64,000 bases of DNA, from contig NZ_JAFMPW010000008.1 in assembly GCF_026126425.1 (NCBI RefSeq), positions 124,001 to 188,000 of the forward strand, given 5' to 3'. Shown here one piece after another: positions 9,890 through 19,598 of the stretch. Below the pieces are notes generated by a model. The model ran no database searches and was not told where the DNA came from. It saw only the letters and a list, made by a program, of their open reading frames with translations. The position numbers and the translations under genes were made by a program. This DNA comes from Muriicola sp. Z0-33. Its GTDB lineage: Bacteria; Bacteroidota; Bacteroidia; Flavobacteriales; Flavobacteriaceae. Each line of letters starts with the position of its first letter. Position 1 is the stretch's first letter.

Positions 9890-11527
9890 TTAATTGTCTG
9901 CGTTGTCCAGGACTTTTGCATAATTAATACCCAATGCATCCCAGTGGTACTGTAATTTCTTAAGGGCCGCCTGAAAGGTATCAAAATCCTTATTTTCGAT
10001 TGTGGTCCAACCTACTTCGGCATAGGCGGCTATTCTGGGAAATGTTTGGTAGGCAACATCTTGGTATGTAGGGGTCCATTCGCTCCACATTTGGCAGCCT
10101 AATCCATAAATATTTTTATGGAATCTTTTGTCTAGGCCTTCAGGAACAGGATCAAAGCTATAGGCTTTTTCGAGACTTATACTCTCATAGGTATAGTCCA
10201 AATACGTTTCACTATGCAAGGAGTTAACTATACCATATCCCTTTTCTGCAGCCTCTGTTGCCAGATCCACATTACCTTTCCAAAAGTGAACAATCACATT
10301 CTTGGCAAGCTGGGTTTCAGCGTCCACATCATTTTTTTTCTCTTCAAAATCCTGATGAACATTTATGCCCATGATTTCGTTCCAGCCCATCATTCTTCTT
10401 CCATTTTCGGCAATAAACTTTGAGATTTTATTTGTAAAACCTACTTGCAGATCTGCAGATGTTTTAATGTTATTTTCTTTCATATACTTTTGAACATGTG
10501 CAGCGTTATCCCAAACCTCATAACCTACTTCGTCCCCGCCAATATGGATCACTTCTGATGGGAATAGTTCGAATAACTCTAACAAAACGTCTTTCACAAA
10601 TTGTTCAACCTCTGGTTTTGTAATGTCATAATTATCATAATGTCTTCCAAATATAACCGGCACCTCAATATCTCTCCCAGCGGTACCTAGCCAGGTGTAG
10701 GCCGCTATGGCGGCACTTGCATGTCCCGGCATCTCAAACTCTGGTACTATTGTAATATTCCTATCGGCGGCATATGCCACTATTTCTTTGATTTGTTCCT
10801 GGGTATAGAAGCCACTATGAGACTTTCCAGATAGTTTGCCGCTTTTCCAGGTTTCTATTTCGGAATTTGCCCTATGCGAACCAATTTCTGTTAGTAACGG
10901 ATATTTCTTTATTTCTATGCGCCATCCAGCGTCATCTGTCAAATGCCAATGAAACACATTCATCTTCATCAAGGCCATTTGATCCAATAGGAGCTTTACA
11001 AAATCTTCACCGTGAAAATACCGCGACTCATCTAACATATAAGCTCTCCATTTAAATCGAGGAGCATCCTCAATTGAAAGACATGGGACTAACCATTTTG
11101 TTTCTTCAGTAGCGGCAATTGTATTTTGTAACAGTAAATATTTCAAGGATTGGACACCGTAAAAGTACCCTCCGGCATCGCTCGCCTTAATTATTATTTT
11201 TTTCGGTTTTATGTGTAATTGATACCCCTCCTTGGGCAGTCCGTCTACCTGGGAAAATACAATGGATGCTTTGTCGTTGTTAACCAATTCTGGTGTGTAT
11301 CCTGTGGTATTTATGAGTAAGTTGACCAAATGGTCTGCCGCCATAATTTGATCATCAGCTCCAGTTGAAATGTCAATAGTTTTATCAAAAACGAAGGATT
11401 GCTTTTCCACTACCAATTTTAACGGTTTTGGCAGCATAGAAACCTCAGAGGGTAAAAATGTTTTGCTGCTATTAGTACAACTACACATTAAGAATAATAG
11501 TACAACTGTGAATATGGGATATCGCAT
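9890..11527 (-). CDS. Beta-N-acetylhexosaminidase, GH20 lipoprotein
   Basis: A 545-residue exported glycosidase that removes terminal GlcNAc or GalNAc. A signal peptide ends in a lipobox near LMCSC, so the protein is probably anchored to an envelope membrane. A GH20b-like N-terminal domain (to about residue 150) precedes the TIM barrel, which carries FHWHLTDDAGWR and the catalytic pair Asp332-Glu333 in HIGGDEVG. Length is usual for family 20. It is a stand-alone gene; likely substrates are chitin fragments or host/algal glycans. A TAACTTTG box at 11609-11616 lies upstream, 82 bp before the start. Confidence 0.94.
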   Translation of the reverse strand: MRYPIFTVVLLFLMCSCTNSSKTFLPSEVSMLPKPLKLVVEKQSFVFDKTIDISTGADDQIMAADHLVNLLINTTGYTPELVNNDKASIVFSQVDGLPKEGYQLHIKPKKIIIKASDAGGYFYGVQSLKYLLLQNTIAATEETKWLVPCLSIEDAPRFKWRAYMLDESRYFHGEDFVKLLLDQMALMKMNVFHWHLTDDAGWRIEIKKYPLLTEIGSHRANSEIETWKSGKLSGKSHSGFYTQEQIKEIVAYAADRNITIVPEFEMPGHASAAIAAYTWLGTAGRDIEVPVIFGRHYDNYDITKPEVEQFVKDVLLELFELFPSEVIHIGGDEVGYEVWDNAAHVQKYMKENNIKTSADLQVGFTNKISKFIAENGRRMMGWNEIMGINVHQDFEEKKNDVDAETQLAKNVIVHFWKGNVDLATEAAEKGYGIVNSLHSETYLDYTYESISLEKAYSFDPVPEGLDKRFHKNIYGLGCQMWSEWTPTYQDVAYQTFPRIAAYAEVGWTTIENKDFDTFQAALKKLQYHWDALGINYAKVLDNADN

Positions 11528-11608
11528 GGCATTATTTCTGATTATAAACTAAATGATTCAATACAGCTAAGTTAAAACTATTAAACTGTAGTTTGGTAAT
11601 CAAAAAAC

Positions 11609-11616
11609 CAAAGTTA
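11609..11616 (-). promoter_or_regulatory. -7 element TAACTTTG before the GH20 gene
   Basis: This matches TAnnTTTG on the minus strand in the gap between purL and the hexosaminidase gene, leaving a leader of roughly 80 bases. No convincing -33 TTG was found at the expected distance, so it rests on the -7 match alone. Confidence 0.4.
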
Positions 11617-11672
11617 CGGCTATCAAAGCTTTTGAGACTTATCCCGGTTAACATCTCATTTGTCAGTAAAGA

Positions 11673-14600
11673 TTAGCTCCTTTGCTCTAACCAGTTTCTT
11701 GCATTGACAAAAGCCTGCAGCCATGGTGATACCTCATCTTCTCTATTACCTGGGTAATATGCCCAATTCCAGGGAAATATAGACCTTTCAATGTGGGGCA
11801 TGGTAACCAAATGCCGGCCCGTTTTATCGGCCATCATCGCGGTATTGAAATCACTGCCATTTGGATTTGCCGGGTAGCCCTCGTAACCGTATTTTGCAAC
11901 AATCTGGTACTTGTCTTCCGAATAGGGGAGGCTGAATTTTCCTTCTCCGTGCGAGATCCAAACGCCCAAAGTTGCCCCGGCCAAATTAGACAGCATTACA
12001 GAATTGTTCTCGGCAATCTTAACTGAAGTGAAATTACTTTCATGTTTTCCAGAATCATTGTAAGTCATTCTACCGTGCTCCCCATGATCAGGATTAATTA
12101 AATCAAGTTCCATAAATAACTGACAACCATTGCAAATTCCAATCGATAAGGTATCTGGTCTGGCAAAGAAATTAAGCAATGCTTTTCTGGCTCTTTCATT
12201 GTATTTAAATGCCCCTGCCCAGCCTTTGGCACTGCCCAACACATCCGAGTTAGAAAAACCACCAACTGCACCTATAAACTGAACATCTTCAAGAGTTTCC
12301 CGCCCTGAAATCAGATCTGTCATATGTACATCTCTTACCTCAAAACCAGCAAGGAACATAGCATTAGCCATTTCACGTTCCGAATTGCTCCCTTTTTCAC
12401 GTAAAATTGCAGCAATGGGCCTTTTTGCTTTATCTGAAACTAACTTGCCATTAAAGTCATCTGGGAATACGTACTTAAGCGGCTGTTTCTTGTAATTGTC
12501 GAACCGGACTTTTGCCAGGCCTTTAGCTGTCTGTTTATCATCTAACAAATAGGACGTATTAAACCAGGTATCTCGTAAGGAGTGTATATTGAGTCCAATT
12601 TGTACGCCTCCATTATTAATTCTTAATATCGGTTCGTTGACAGTTACACCTATTTTCTTTACGTCGATTCCGGCACTCAATAGTTTATTTTCCACGTTGT
12701 CATCCGCAGCCTGGAATACCAATCCCGCATTTTCCGAGAATAATACTTTAAGAGTATCTTCCTCGTTTAAGGGAGTTAGATCAATTTCCGCCCCCAAATT
12801 ATTATCTGCGAAACACATTTCTAATATAGTGGTTACCAATCCTCCTGAAGCCACATCGTGCCCGGCCGTAATTTTATTTTCAGTTATGAGTTCCTGAATG
12901 ACGTTAAATACGTCTTTGACATATTCAGCGTTTGTGACATTTGGCGTCTCAACACCAATTTTATTTACTATTTGGGCAAAGGAAGATCCACCCAGTTTAT
13001 AGTTGTCCTTTGATAGATTAATGTAATATATGGCACCGCCGTCTTGTCTAAGAACAGGTTCAACTACCCTGGTAATATCATTGCAATGGGCTGCTGCGGA
13101 AATGATCACCGTGCCAGGGGCGATAACCTCGGCATCCTTATACTTTTGCTTCATGGAGAGTGAATCTTTTCCCGTAGGGACATTGATTCCCAATGCTATA
13201 GCATATTCGGAGACTGCTTCTACCGCTGCATATAAACGCGCATCTTCTCCCGGGTTTTTACAGGGCCACATCCAATTGGCCGATAAGGAGACAGATTTTA
13301 GTCCGTCTTGTAAAGGGGCCCAGATAATATTGGTCAACGCTTCTGTAATACTATTTCTACTGCCTGCAACCGGATCTATAAGTCCGGATATGGGCGAATG
13401 CCCGATAGAGGTGGCTATTCCCTCTTTCCCTTTGTAGTCTAACGCCATTACCCCACAATTGTTTAATGGTAATTGCAGCGCACCAGCACATTGTTGTTTG
13501 GCCACTCTGCCGCCAACGCAGCGATCAACTTTATTGGTCAGCCAATCTTTACAACCAACTGCTTCGAGCTGCAGCAGCTGCTCCAAATAGTCGTGAAAAT
13601 GCTCCAGGGAGTATGTAATAGAATTATAGTCTCTTGTGATAGTACTGTCTTTCATAACAGTTTTCGGGGAACTTCCGAACATATCTTCAAGGGCCAGATC
13701 CATTGGTTTTTGGCCATTGGCTGCTTCAAAAGTAAAATTATGATCTCCGGTAACGTCGCCAACCTGATACATTGGTGAACGCTCTCTTTCAGCAATTCTT
13801 TGTAGCAGGTCAATGTTTTCCTTACCTATTACCAATCCCATTCTTTCCTGAGACTCATTCCCGATAATTTCTTTGGCAGATAAGGTAGGATCCCCAACTG
13901 GCAAATGGTCTAATGATATCTTTCCACCGGTGTCCTCTACCAGTTCCGAGAGGCAATTAAGATGACCTCCTGCGCCGTGATCGTGAATAGAAACAATAAG
14001 ATTTTCTTTGCTTTCTACCATGCCTCTGATGGCATTGGCTGCCCTTTTCTGCATTTCGGGATTAGATCGCTGTACGGCATTTAGTTCTATGGCCGCACTA
14101 AACTCACCGGTATCAGCGCTGGACACTGCAGCGCCTCCCATTCCAATTCGATAATTATCTCCACCGAGAATAACAATTTTGTCGCCAGTTTTTGGGCTGT
14201 CCTTCAAGGCTTGATCGGCTTTGGCATAACCAATACCACCTGCTTGCATTATTACCTTATCATAGCCCAAGGTCCTGGCATCTTCCTTATGTTCAAAAGT
14301 GAGAACAGAACCGGCAATTAGCGGTTGTCCAAATTTATTGCCAAAATCTGAAGCTCCGTTGGAGGCTTTTATAAGGATGTCCATCGGAGTTTGATACAAC
14401 CAGTTGCGTTCACGGACGCCCTTTTCCCAAGCACGATTTTCTGCTAACCTGGAGTAGGCGGTCATATACACCGCTGTTCCTGCCAGGGGTAAAGATCCCT
14501 TACCGCCGGCTAGCCTGTCGCGTATTTCACCACCCGAACCAGTTGCAGCACCGTTAAATGGTTCAACCGTTGTTGGAAAGTTGTGAGTTTCTGCCTTTAA

Positions 14601-15329
14601 TGAAAGAACCGACTCAAATTCCTCTTCCTTGTAATAATCTGGCTTGTCAGCAGATTCCGGGGCAAACTGTGTAACTACCGGTCCTTTAACAAAAGCAACA
14701 TTATCTTTATAGGCAGAAACGATATTATTTGGATGTTCCTGCGAGGTTTTTTTGATTAGTTTAAAAAGCGATGAGGGCTTTTCTTCGCCGTCTATGACAA
14801 AAGTTCCATTAAATATCTTATGACGGCAATGTTCAGAATTTACCTGGCTGAAACCGAATACCTCGGAATCTGTTAATTTGCGACCCAGTTTATTGGCCAG
14901 TTCCACTAAATAGTCTACCTCGTCATCACTTAGTGCAAGCCCTTCCTGTTTATTATAAGCAGCAATATCACTTACTTCCAAAATAGGTTCCGGCACTATA
15001 TCTATTGCGAAGAGTTCCTGACTCAGATGGGCATATTTCTCTGATAACATGGGATCATAATCCTTATAATCTTTTGCTACAGCAAAATATTGTTCAATTC
15101 TAATGATTCCTGTTATACCCATATTCTGGGTAATTTCCGTGGCATTTGTGCTCCAGGGGGTTATCATGGCAGCTCTGGGCCCAACAAAAAAGGCGTCTAT
15201 AGACGCCGAGTTTATTTTGGGACGGTTGCCAAACAACCATATTAGTTTATCAATATCTTCTTGCGAAAGCTCTGCCGAAGTTTGAACAGCAAAAACTTTA
15301 TTGGATACATCCCCGAAAAAGTGAATCAT
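11673..15329 (-). CDS. purL: Phosphoribosylformylglycinamidine synthase, single-chain type
   Basis: A 1218-residue enzyme of de novo purine synthesis that converts FGAR, glutamine and ATP to FGAM. It is the large single-chain form: an N-terminal PurS-like region, a linker with FSQVNSEHCRHKIFNG, two AIR-synthase-type halves (ETHNFPTTVEPF in the first), and a C-terminal class I glutaminase with the nucleophile Cys in GICNGCQLF. Length agrees with the proteobacterial PurL of about 1300 residues after small deletions. No other purine gene is adjacent; purB lies 41 kb away. A TAAATTTG -7 box lies 33 bp upstream of the ATG. Confidence 0.96.
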   Translation of the reverse strand: MIHFFGDVSNKVFAVQTSAELSQEDIDKLIWLFGNRPKINSASIDAFFVGPRAAMITPWSTNATEITQNMGITGIIRIEQYFAVAKDYKDYDPMLSEKYAHLSQELFAIDIVPEPILEVSDIAAYNKQEGLALSDDEVDYLVELANKLGRKLTDSEVFGFSQVNSEHCRHKIFNGTFVIDGEEKPSSLFKLIKKTSQEHPNNIVSAYKDNVAFVKGPVVTQFAPESADKPDYYKEEEFESVLSLKAETHNFPTTVEPFNGAATGSGGEIRDRLAGGKGSLPLAGTAVYMTAYSRLAENRAWEKGVRERNWLYQTPMDILIKASNGASDFGNKFGQPLIAGSVLTFEHKEDARTLGYDKVIMQAGGIGYAKADQALKDSPKTGDKIVILGGDNYRIGMGGAAVSSADTGEFSAAIELNAVQRSNPEMQKRAANAIRGMVESKENLIVSIHDHGAGGHLNCLSELVEDTGGKISLDHLPVGDPTLSAKEIIGNESQERMGLVIGKENIDLLQRIAERERSPMYQVGDVTGDHNFTFEAANGQKPMDLALEDMFGSSPKTVMKDSTITRDYNSITYSLEHFHDYLEQLLQLEAVGCKDWLTNKVDRCVGGRVAKQQCAGALQLPLNNCGVMALDYKGKEGIATSIGHSPISGLIDPVAGSRNSITEALTNIIWAPLQDGLKSVSLSANWMWPCKNPGEDARLYAAVEAVSEYAIALGINVPTGKDSLSMKQKYKDAEVIAPGTVIISAAAHCNDITRVVEPVLRQDGGAIYYINLSKDNYKLGGSSFAQIVNKIGVETPNVTNAEYVKDVFNVIQELITENKITAGHDVASGGLVTTILEMCFADNNLGAEIDLTPLNEEDTLKVLFSENAGLVFQAADDNVENKLLSAGIDVKKIGVTVNEPILRINNGGVQIGLNIHSLRDTWFNTSYLLDDKQTAKGLAKVRFDNYKKQPLKYVFPDDFNGKLVSDKAKRPIAAILREKGSNSEREMANAMFLAGFEVRDVHMTDLISGRETLEDVQFIGAVGGFSNSDVLGSAKGWAGAFKYNERARKALLNFFARPDTLSIGICNGCQLFMELDLINPDHGEHGRMTYNDSGKHESNFTSVKIAENNSVMLSNLAGATLGVWISHGEGKFSLPYSEDKYQIVAKYGYEGYPANPNGSDFNTAMMADKTGRHLVTMPHIERSIFPWNWAYYPGNREDEVSPWLQAFVNARNWLEQRS

Positions 15330-15361
15330 TTAATTGCCCGTATTTTGCGATTAAGAAAGCA

Positions 15362-15369
15362 CAAATTTA
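15362..15369 (-). promoter_or_regulatory. -7 element TAAATTTG of purL
   Basis: A full match to the Bacteroidota consensus TAnnTTTG on the minus strand, 33 bp upstream of the purL start. A -33 TTTG (CAAA at 15398-15401 on the plus strand) is present but about 28 bp away, which is too far to be confident. Confidence 0.5.
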
Positions 15370-15428
15370 CAGCTTTTTCCAAGAAATATTTGGAGTTCAA
15401 ACGAACAGTTTTCAAGGGGCATTGTTAA

Positions 15429-16640
15429 TTACTTTCTGACCAGTCGTGCCATGAAAAAGCCGTCAAATCCACTTTTTGAGGCATAAATATTCCGGTCCTT
15501 TTCCAACTCAAAGTCCTTACCTTCCTCTGAAGCCAGGAAGATATTTACCTGATCCATATTTTCCTGAGGAAGAATAGAACAGGTAGCATAAACAAGCTTG
15601 CCTCCCGGTTTAACCATTTTACTATAAGTTTTCAGAATTTCTTGTTGAGTTTTGGTTACCCTTTGTAAAAATTCTGGGTTTAATTTCCATTTGGCATCCG
15701 GGTTTCTTCGTAAAACACCTAAGCCCGTGCAAGGTGCATCTATTAATACCCTGTCGGCACTGCCGTAAAGTTTTTTAATGATTTTGTTAGAAGTTATGAC
15801 TCTCGTCTCAATATTGTGTGCGCTATTGCGCCTTGCTCTTCGTTTAAGTTCTTTTAATTTGTTAGCATAGATATCAAGTGCAATGAGTTGTCCTTTATTC
15901 TCCATTAGTGCGGCAAGGTGCAAGGTTTTTCCACCCGCCCCGGCGCAGGCATCAACTACCCTCTGGCCAGGCATTACCTCTAAAAAAGGAGCTACCAACT
16001 GCGAGGAAGCATCCTGAACTTCAAAATGCCCGTTTTTAAATGCATCAGTAATAAAAACATTGGATCTTTCTTTTAACTGCAGCGCATCCGGATATCCTTT
16101 GATAGTGGTTGTCGCAATTTGCTCAGTTTCCAAAAATGCTGATAGCTGTTCTTTGGTTGTTTTTAGTCTGTTAGCTCTCAGAATAACCGGGGCCTGCTGA
16201 TTTAAGGCAGCGATTTCTTTGGTCCATAACTGTTCTCCCAGGGCCTCACTACCCAATTCATCTAGCCAATCGGGAATAGATTCGCGGTATTTCCGGATTT
16301 TAGATAGTTCGTCAAATTTTCCCTTGATTCGCCTGCTGGGGGTAGGTTCAATTTGCTTCCAGTCTGGTAAGGCGATTCCTCTTAAGACCGCCCAAACGGC
16401 GAATATTCTAAATAGATTAGGTCTGGTCAGTGGTGCTTTAACTTCAGCAATTTCCGAATAAAGCCTTTTCCATCTAACTATATCATAGGTGGTTTCCGCG
16501 ATAAACCCCCGGTCCCTGGAACCCCATCGCTTATCTCTTTTCAGTAATTTCTCCACCACCTTATCGGCATATTCATTTTCATTGAAAATAAGATGTAATC
16601 CGTCTATTACCGCAAACACCAGGTTTCTATGTAATCGCAT
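15429..16640 (-). CDS. RsmB/NOP2/Sun-type rRNA cytosine-C5 methyltransferase
   Basis: A 403-residue SAM-dependent RNA m5C methyltransferase. The SAM-binding motif DACAGAGGKT is at about 230-239, DAPCTGLG (Cys304) and YATCS (Cys354) give the two cysteines used for release and attack in this family, and an N-terminal NusB-like helical region precedes them. The likely target is 16S rRNA, but the exact position cannot be told from sequence. A TACCTTTG -7 box lies 18 bp upstream. The gene is divergent from the Ycf48-like gene with under 70 bp between the starts. Confidence 0.9.
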   Translation of the reverse strand: MRLHRNLVFAVIDGLHLIFNENEYADKVVEKLLKRDKRWGSRDRGFIAETTYDIVRWKRLYSEIAEVKAPLTRPNLFRIFAVWAVLRGIALPDWKQIEPTPSRRIKGKFDELSKIRKYRESIPDWLDELGSEALGEQLWTKEIAALNQQAPVILRANRLKTTKEQLSAFLETEQIATTTIKGYPDALQLKERSNVFITDAFKNGHFEVQDASSQLVAPFLEVMPGQRVVDACAGAGGKTLHLAALMENKGQLIALDIYANKLKELKRRARRNSAHNIETRVITSNKIIKKLYGSADRVLIDAPCTGLGVLRRNPDAKWKLNPEFLQRVTKTQQEILKTYSKMVKPGGKLVYATCSILPQENMDQVNIFLASEEGKDFELEKDRNIYASKSGFDGFFMARLVRK

Positions 16641-16657
16641 TGGAAAATTTTAGGAGG

Positions 16658-16665
16658 CAAAGGTA
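16658..16665 (-). promoter_or_regulatory. -7 element TACCTTTG of the rRNA methyltransferase
   Basis: A full TAnnTTTG match on the minus strand, 18 bp from the start codon, in a 68-bp divergent intergenic region. No -33 TTG was identified at the right distance. Confidence 0.45.
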
Positions 16666-16687
16666 TGTTATTCATGAGTAATCCCTT

Positions 16688-16695
16688 TATTTTTG
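16688..16695 (+). promoter_or_regulatory. -7 element TATTTTTG of the Ycf48-like gene
   Basis: A TAnnTTTG match on the plus strand 14 bp before the start codon, implying a very short leader. It lies back to back with the box for the opposite gene. It is AT-rich, so a chance match is possible. Confidence 0.35.
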
Positions 16696-16708
16696 AAAAA
16701 AAATCAAT

Positions 16709-17734
16709 ATGCGTATCCTTTGTTTATTGCTTGTCGTTTTTACTTTCTCTTGTCGTGATATAGAGGTACACCAACCATTTACCAGTGTTGAGATAACTGC
16801 GGTATTGGAAGACTCTTTGAGCATAAGGGCTATTGAGATAATGGATGGCAGTCTGGCTTTTGCAGCGAATAAGGGGGTTTTTGGTTCGATAGACATGAAA
16901 ACCCATACCATTAGGAAAGGGGTTCAGGCCTATGATTCGATTCTTCCGGAATTTAGGGCAGTGGGGCATACCTCAACCGACTTTTTTATGCTTTCGGTTG
17001 CAAACCCCGCCTTATTGTATAAGACCGGTGAAGAAGGGCGAATGGAACTGGTTTATACTGAAAGCGATTCACTGGTTTTCTATGATGCGATGAAGTTTTG
17101 GAATGATCAGGAAGGGCTGGCTGTTGGAGACAGCATGAAGGGTTGCATGTCTGTTATTATCACCAGAGACGGTGGCAATTCCTGGTCCAAATTAGATTGC
17201 CAAAGTTTTCCCGAAAGCGAAGATGGGGAAGGGGCATTTGCAGCAAGTAATACAAACATTGCTATCGTTGGAGAACACTGTTGGGTGGCAAGTACTGCAA
17301 GCAGGGTGTATTATTCTCCGGATAAAGGAAGAAGTTGGGAGGTTTACCAAACACCTATTGTGAAGGAAGCACCCACCCAGGGCATATATTCCATAGATTT
17401 TTATGATGAAAATATTGGGATTGCTATTGGCGGGGATTATACTTCTCCTGATAATAATCTTTCCAATAAAGCAATAACTTCAGATGGTGGTCATAGTTGG
17501 CAATTGGTTGCAGACGGGCAGGATCCGGAGTATAAAAGTTGTGTGCAATTTGTTCCGGGAACCGGGGGTCAGGGGATAGTGGCTATTGGTTTTACAGGAA
17601 TTTCCTATTCGGCCGACGGTGGTAACAATTGGACAGCTCTTTCCGAGGAATCATTTTATACCCTCAGGTTTTTAAACGATTCTATCGCATATGCCGCGGG
17701 TAGAAATCGTATTTCCAGACTGTCCTTTAAATAA
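16709..17734 (+). CDS. Ycf48/BNR-repeat-like beta-propeller lipoprotein
   Basis: A 341-residue exported protein with an N-terminal signal peptide and lipobox (FSC, Cys15). The body is a series of repeats containing the Asp-box-like pattern SxDGGxxW (ITRDGGNSWSK, YYSPDKGRSWE, TSDGGHSWQL, YSADGGNNWTA), typical of Ycf48-type and sialidase-like beta propellers. Bacteroidota annotation pipelines often label such proteins oxidoreductase, without catalytic evidence. No enzyme active site is visible. It may assist assembly or binding at the envelope; its role is unknown. Confidence 0.8.
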   Translation: MRILCLLLVVFTFSCRDIEVHQPFTSVEITAVLEDSLSIRAIEIMDGSLAFAANKGVFGSIDMKTHTIRKGVQAYDSILPEFRAVGHTSTDFFMLSVANPALLYKTGEEGRMELVYTESDSLVFYDAMKFWNDQEGLAVGDSMKGCMSVIITRDGGNSWSKLDCQSFPESEDGEGAFAASNTNIAIVGEHCWVASTASRVYYSPDKGRSWEVYQTPIVKEAPTQGIYSIDFYDENIGIAIGGDYTSPDNNLSNKAITSDGGHSWQLVADGQDPEYKSCVQFVPGTGGQGIVAIGFTGISYSADGGNNWTALSEESFYTLRFLNDSIAYAAGRNRISRLSFK

Positions 17735-17735
17735 G

Positions 17736-17761
17736 AAGGAGGAGCTTAAAGCTCCTCCCTT
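17736..17761. repeat. Inverted repeat downstream of the Ycf48-like gene
   Basis: Nine perfect base pairs GGAGGAGCT/AGCTCCTCC with a TAA loop directly after the stop codon. There is no T-run behind it, so it is a weak terminator or an mRNA 3' end stabiliser. The gap to the next gene (229 bp, two converging genes) otherwise holds only the terminator at 17913-17937. Confidence 0.55.
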
Positions 17762-17912
17762 GCTAACATAACGATTATCTTATCGACAATCTACCCAAAC
17801 CAACCTAAAAACTATCTGTACGATCTTAAAGTTTTTTAATAAGGTTACTAATAGGACACCAGGAAATTAAAAAGGTTTAACTCAATGAGTGTTTTTTGTC
17901 TTTGCGGGTATA

Positions 17913-17937
17913 AAAAAAGGGAGTAAATATTACTCCC
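17913..17937 (-). terminator. Rho-independent terminator of the first ECF operon
   Basis: GGGAGTAA/TTACTCCC forms an 8-bp perfect stem around a 3-base loop. Six or more A residues on the plus-strand left side give a U-run on the minus strand, directly downstream of the Spy-like gene. Confidence 0.8.
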
Positions 17938-17963
17938 CTTATTCTAAATATTAATTTTTGAAA

Positions 17964-18416
17964 TTAACGACCCCCGGCCTTTTTTCTTTGTTGTATTTGA
18001 CGGAGTAATCTCTTTTTAAAATCTTCTTCCGCTTTTATTAACTGAAATGTCTTCTTTGGTGAGATTACTTCACTCATTCTTTCGATAAAAGCAATATGTA
18101 ATTCTTGCTTTTTCTTTTCAATCGCAATCATTTGGTTCAGCAAAGAAGCGGCTTCTGCTTCTGAGAGCGATTCAAAATCCATTAATTTGGCCCTGATCTC
18201 TACCCGTTCCCGGCGTTTCATTTTTTCAATATTTTCTTCATGATCATTGTAGATGGGCCAGAATACTTGCGCTTCCTTACTCGATAAATCTAAACGCTCG
18301 GTAATAAATGCCACTTTGAGCGTCTTTATTTTTTCCCTTCCTGGTCGCTGACCATAGGTTGTAATGCATGTTAACATCAGTAACACCATTACCCCAATTT
18401 TGCTAAAATTATTCAT
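17964..18416 (-). CDS. Periplasmic Spy/CpxP-like protein of an ECF sigma module
   Basis: A 150-residue protein with a signal peptide (cleavage after TYGQ) and an otherwise all-helical, highly charged body. The segment FITERLDLSSKEAQVFWPIYNDHEE resembles LTxxQ-type helical proteins such as Spy and CpxP. Homologues in Flavobacteriia are often named sensor of ECF-type sigma factor because of this gene order; function is not shown. Its start overlaps the end of the anti-sigma-like gene by 8 bp. It is probably periplasmic and could bind misfolded protein or the anti-sigma factor. Confidence 0.75.
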   Translation of the reverse strand: MNNFSKIGVMVLLMLTCITTYGQRPGREKIKTLKVAFITERLDLSSKEAQVFWPIYNDHEENIEKMKRRERVEIRAKLMDFESLSEAEAASLLNQMIAIEKKKQELHIAFIERMSEVISPKKTFQLIKAEEDFKKRLLRQIQQRKKAGGR

Positions 18417-18924
18417 CTAATTCTAAATTTAATTCGTCAAAATCATCAACATTCTCATCCAAATAATCTATGATGCTTTCTTCAATTAGTTCATGTTCTA
18501 AAATATTGTCAATGGCTATATCATCAAGGGCCACCACCTCTGCAATTTCATAAGAACTAAGGCCAAGGTCTGTATTATCCAGATAATTTTCTATATCCGA
18601 ATTTGCCAAACTATCAAAGGTCAACTCCTTGTCTCCGAATTGCTGAATCCCCAATACCAGAATAAATAAAGCGGCAATTGCAGCAGCGGCCAGGTAATAC
18701 TTTCTATGAGGATACAGCTTTACTACCTTGGTTGACGTAGTCTGTTGCAGCTTGTCGGTTATTTGTTCATTTAAGGAATCAAAATACCCTTCAGGCACTT
18801 TTAACCCAGCATTTTCAGGAAGTGTACTTTCATCCTCCTTCAGACGCTCTGAAAGCCTGTCATTGAACCCTTCAAAGTAATTTTCAGGGGTCTTAAAACC
18901 ACTATTTTTATGTTCTTCATTCAT
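18409..18924 (-). CDS. Membrane anti-sigma-factor-like protein
   Basis: A 171-residue protein with one membrane segment (about 79-93, LAAAAIAALFILVLGI). The cytoplasmic N-terminus contains two similar copies of a short motif (FKTPENYFEGFNDRL and LKVPEGYFDSLNEQI), a pattern seen in Bacteroidota sigma-partner proteins, where it may contact the sigma factor. The periplasmic C-terminus is extremely acidic (Asp/Glu-rich). It sits directly downstream of the ECF sigma gene and overlaps the Spy-like gene. A zinc-binding anti-sigma motif is not present. Confidence 0.72.
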   Translation of the reverse strand: MNEEHKNSGFKTPENYFEGFNDRLSERLKEDESTLPENAGLKVPEGYFDSLNEQITDKLQQTTSTKVVKLYPHRKYYLAAAAIAALFILVLGIQQFGDKELTFDSLANSDIENYLDNTDLGLSSYEIAEVVALDDIAIDNILEHELIEESIIDYLDENVDDFDELNLELDE

Positions 18925-19028
18925 GTGTCTTAATTAAGACTAATAAAACCAAAAATGGTTTAAAATACTTTTGTTAAAGAGCTGTTATCCATCATTTTCT
19001 TATCATTTACTCAGTTCTAGGCTTAAAT

Positions 19029-19574
19029 TTATTGCTCTTCTTTTAAAAAATGTTCAATTTTTTTTACTGCCAGGTGATAAGATGCTTTTAATCCACCTAC
19101 CGAAGTTTCCAGTATTTCAGAAATTTCTTCATATTTCAATTCATCAAAATACTTCATATTGAAAACCAATTTTTGTTTTTCCGGCAAGATAGCGATCGCT
19201 TTTTGTAATTTTAATTGAATTTCATCTCCTTCAAAATATACATCAGCCTCCAAATTGTTTACCATTCTCTCTTGCATTTCTTCATTACTAACCCCCAGTT
19301 TTCTTGTTTTTGCCTTTAAAAAGCTAAGGGCTTCATTGGTTCCTATACGGTACATCCAGGAATAGAGTTTGCTATCGCCCTTAAAGCCTTCAATATTTCT
19401 AAAAACCTTGATAAAGGTATTCTGCAGCACATCATCAGCATCATCATGGTTCAGGACGATCCGCCTTATATGCCAATACAGGCGTTCTTTGTAGGTATTA
19501 ATAAGTACCTCAAAGGCCTGAGACTGGCTATCTTTTTCCTTTAATTGTTGAACTAAGGTTTCTTCCGCAATCAA
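19029..19574 (-). CDS. ECF RNA polymerase sigma factor (first module)
   Basis: A 181-residue sigma-70 family factor of the ECF group. Region 2 carries DADDVLQNTFIKVFRNI and YSWMYRIGTNEAL, and region 4 has LPEKQKLVFNMKYFDELKYEEISEILETSVGGLKASYHLAVKKI. The start codon is TTG (no ATG or GTG is available between the upstream in-frame stop and region 2). It leads an operon with a membrane anti-sigma-like protein and a periplasmic helical protein, so envelope stress signalling is the natural guess. Confidence 0.9.
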   Translation of the reverse strand: MIAEETLVQQLKEKDSQSQAFEVLINTYKERLYWHIRRIVLNHDDADDVLQNTFIKVFRNIEGFKGDSKLYSWMYRIGTNEALSFLKAKTRKLGVSNEEMQERMVNNLEADVYFEGDEIQLKLQKAIAILPEKQKLVFNMKYFDELKYEEISEILETSVGGLKASYHLAVKKIEHFLKEEQ

Positions 19575-19598
19575 TGTCAGCTTGTTAGATGATACTTA

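Noticed and set aside
13030-13437. 135-codon open frame antisense to purL (plus several shorter ones)
   Set aside because: Shadow of a well-supported purL; no motif, no upstream signal.
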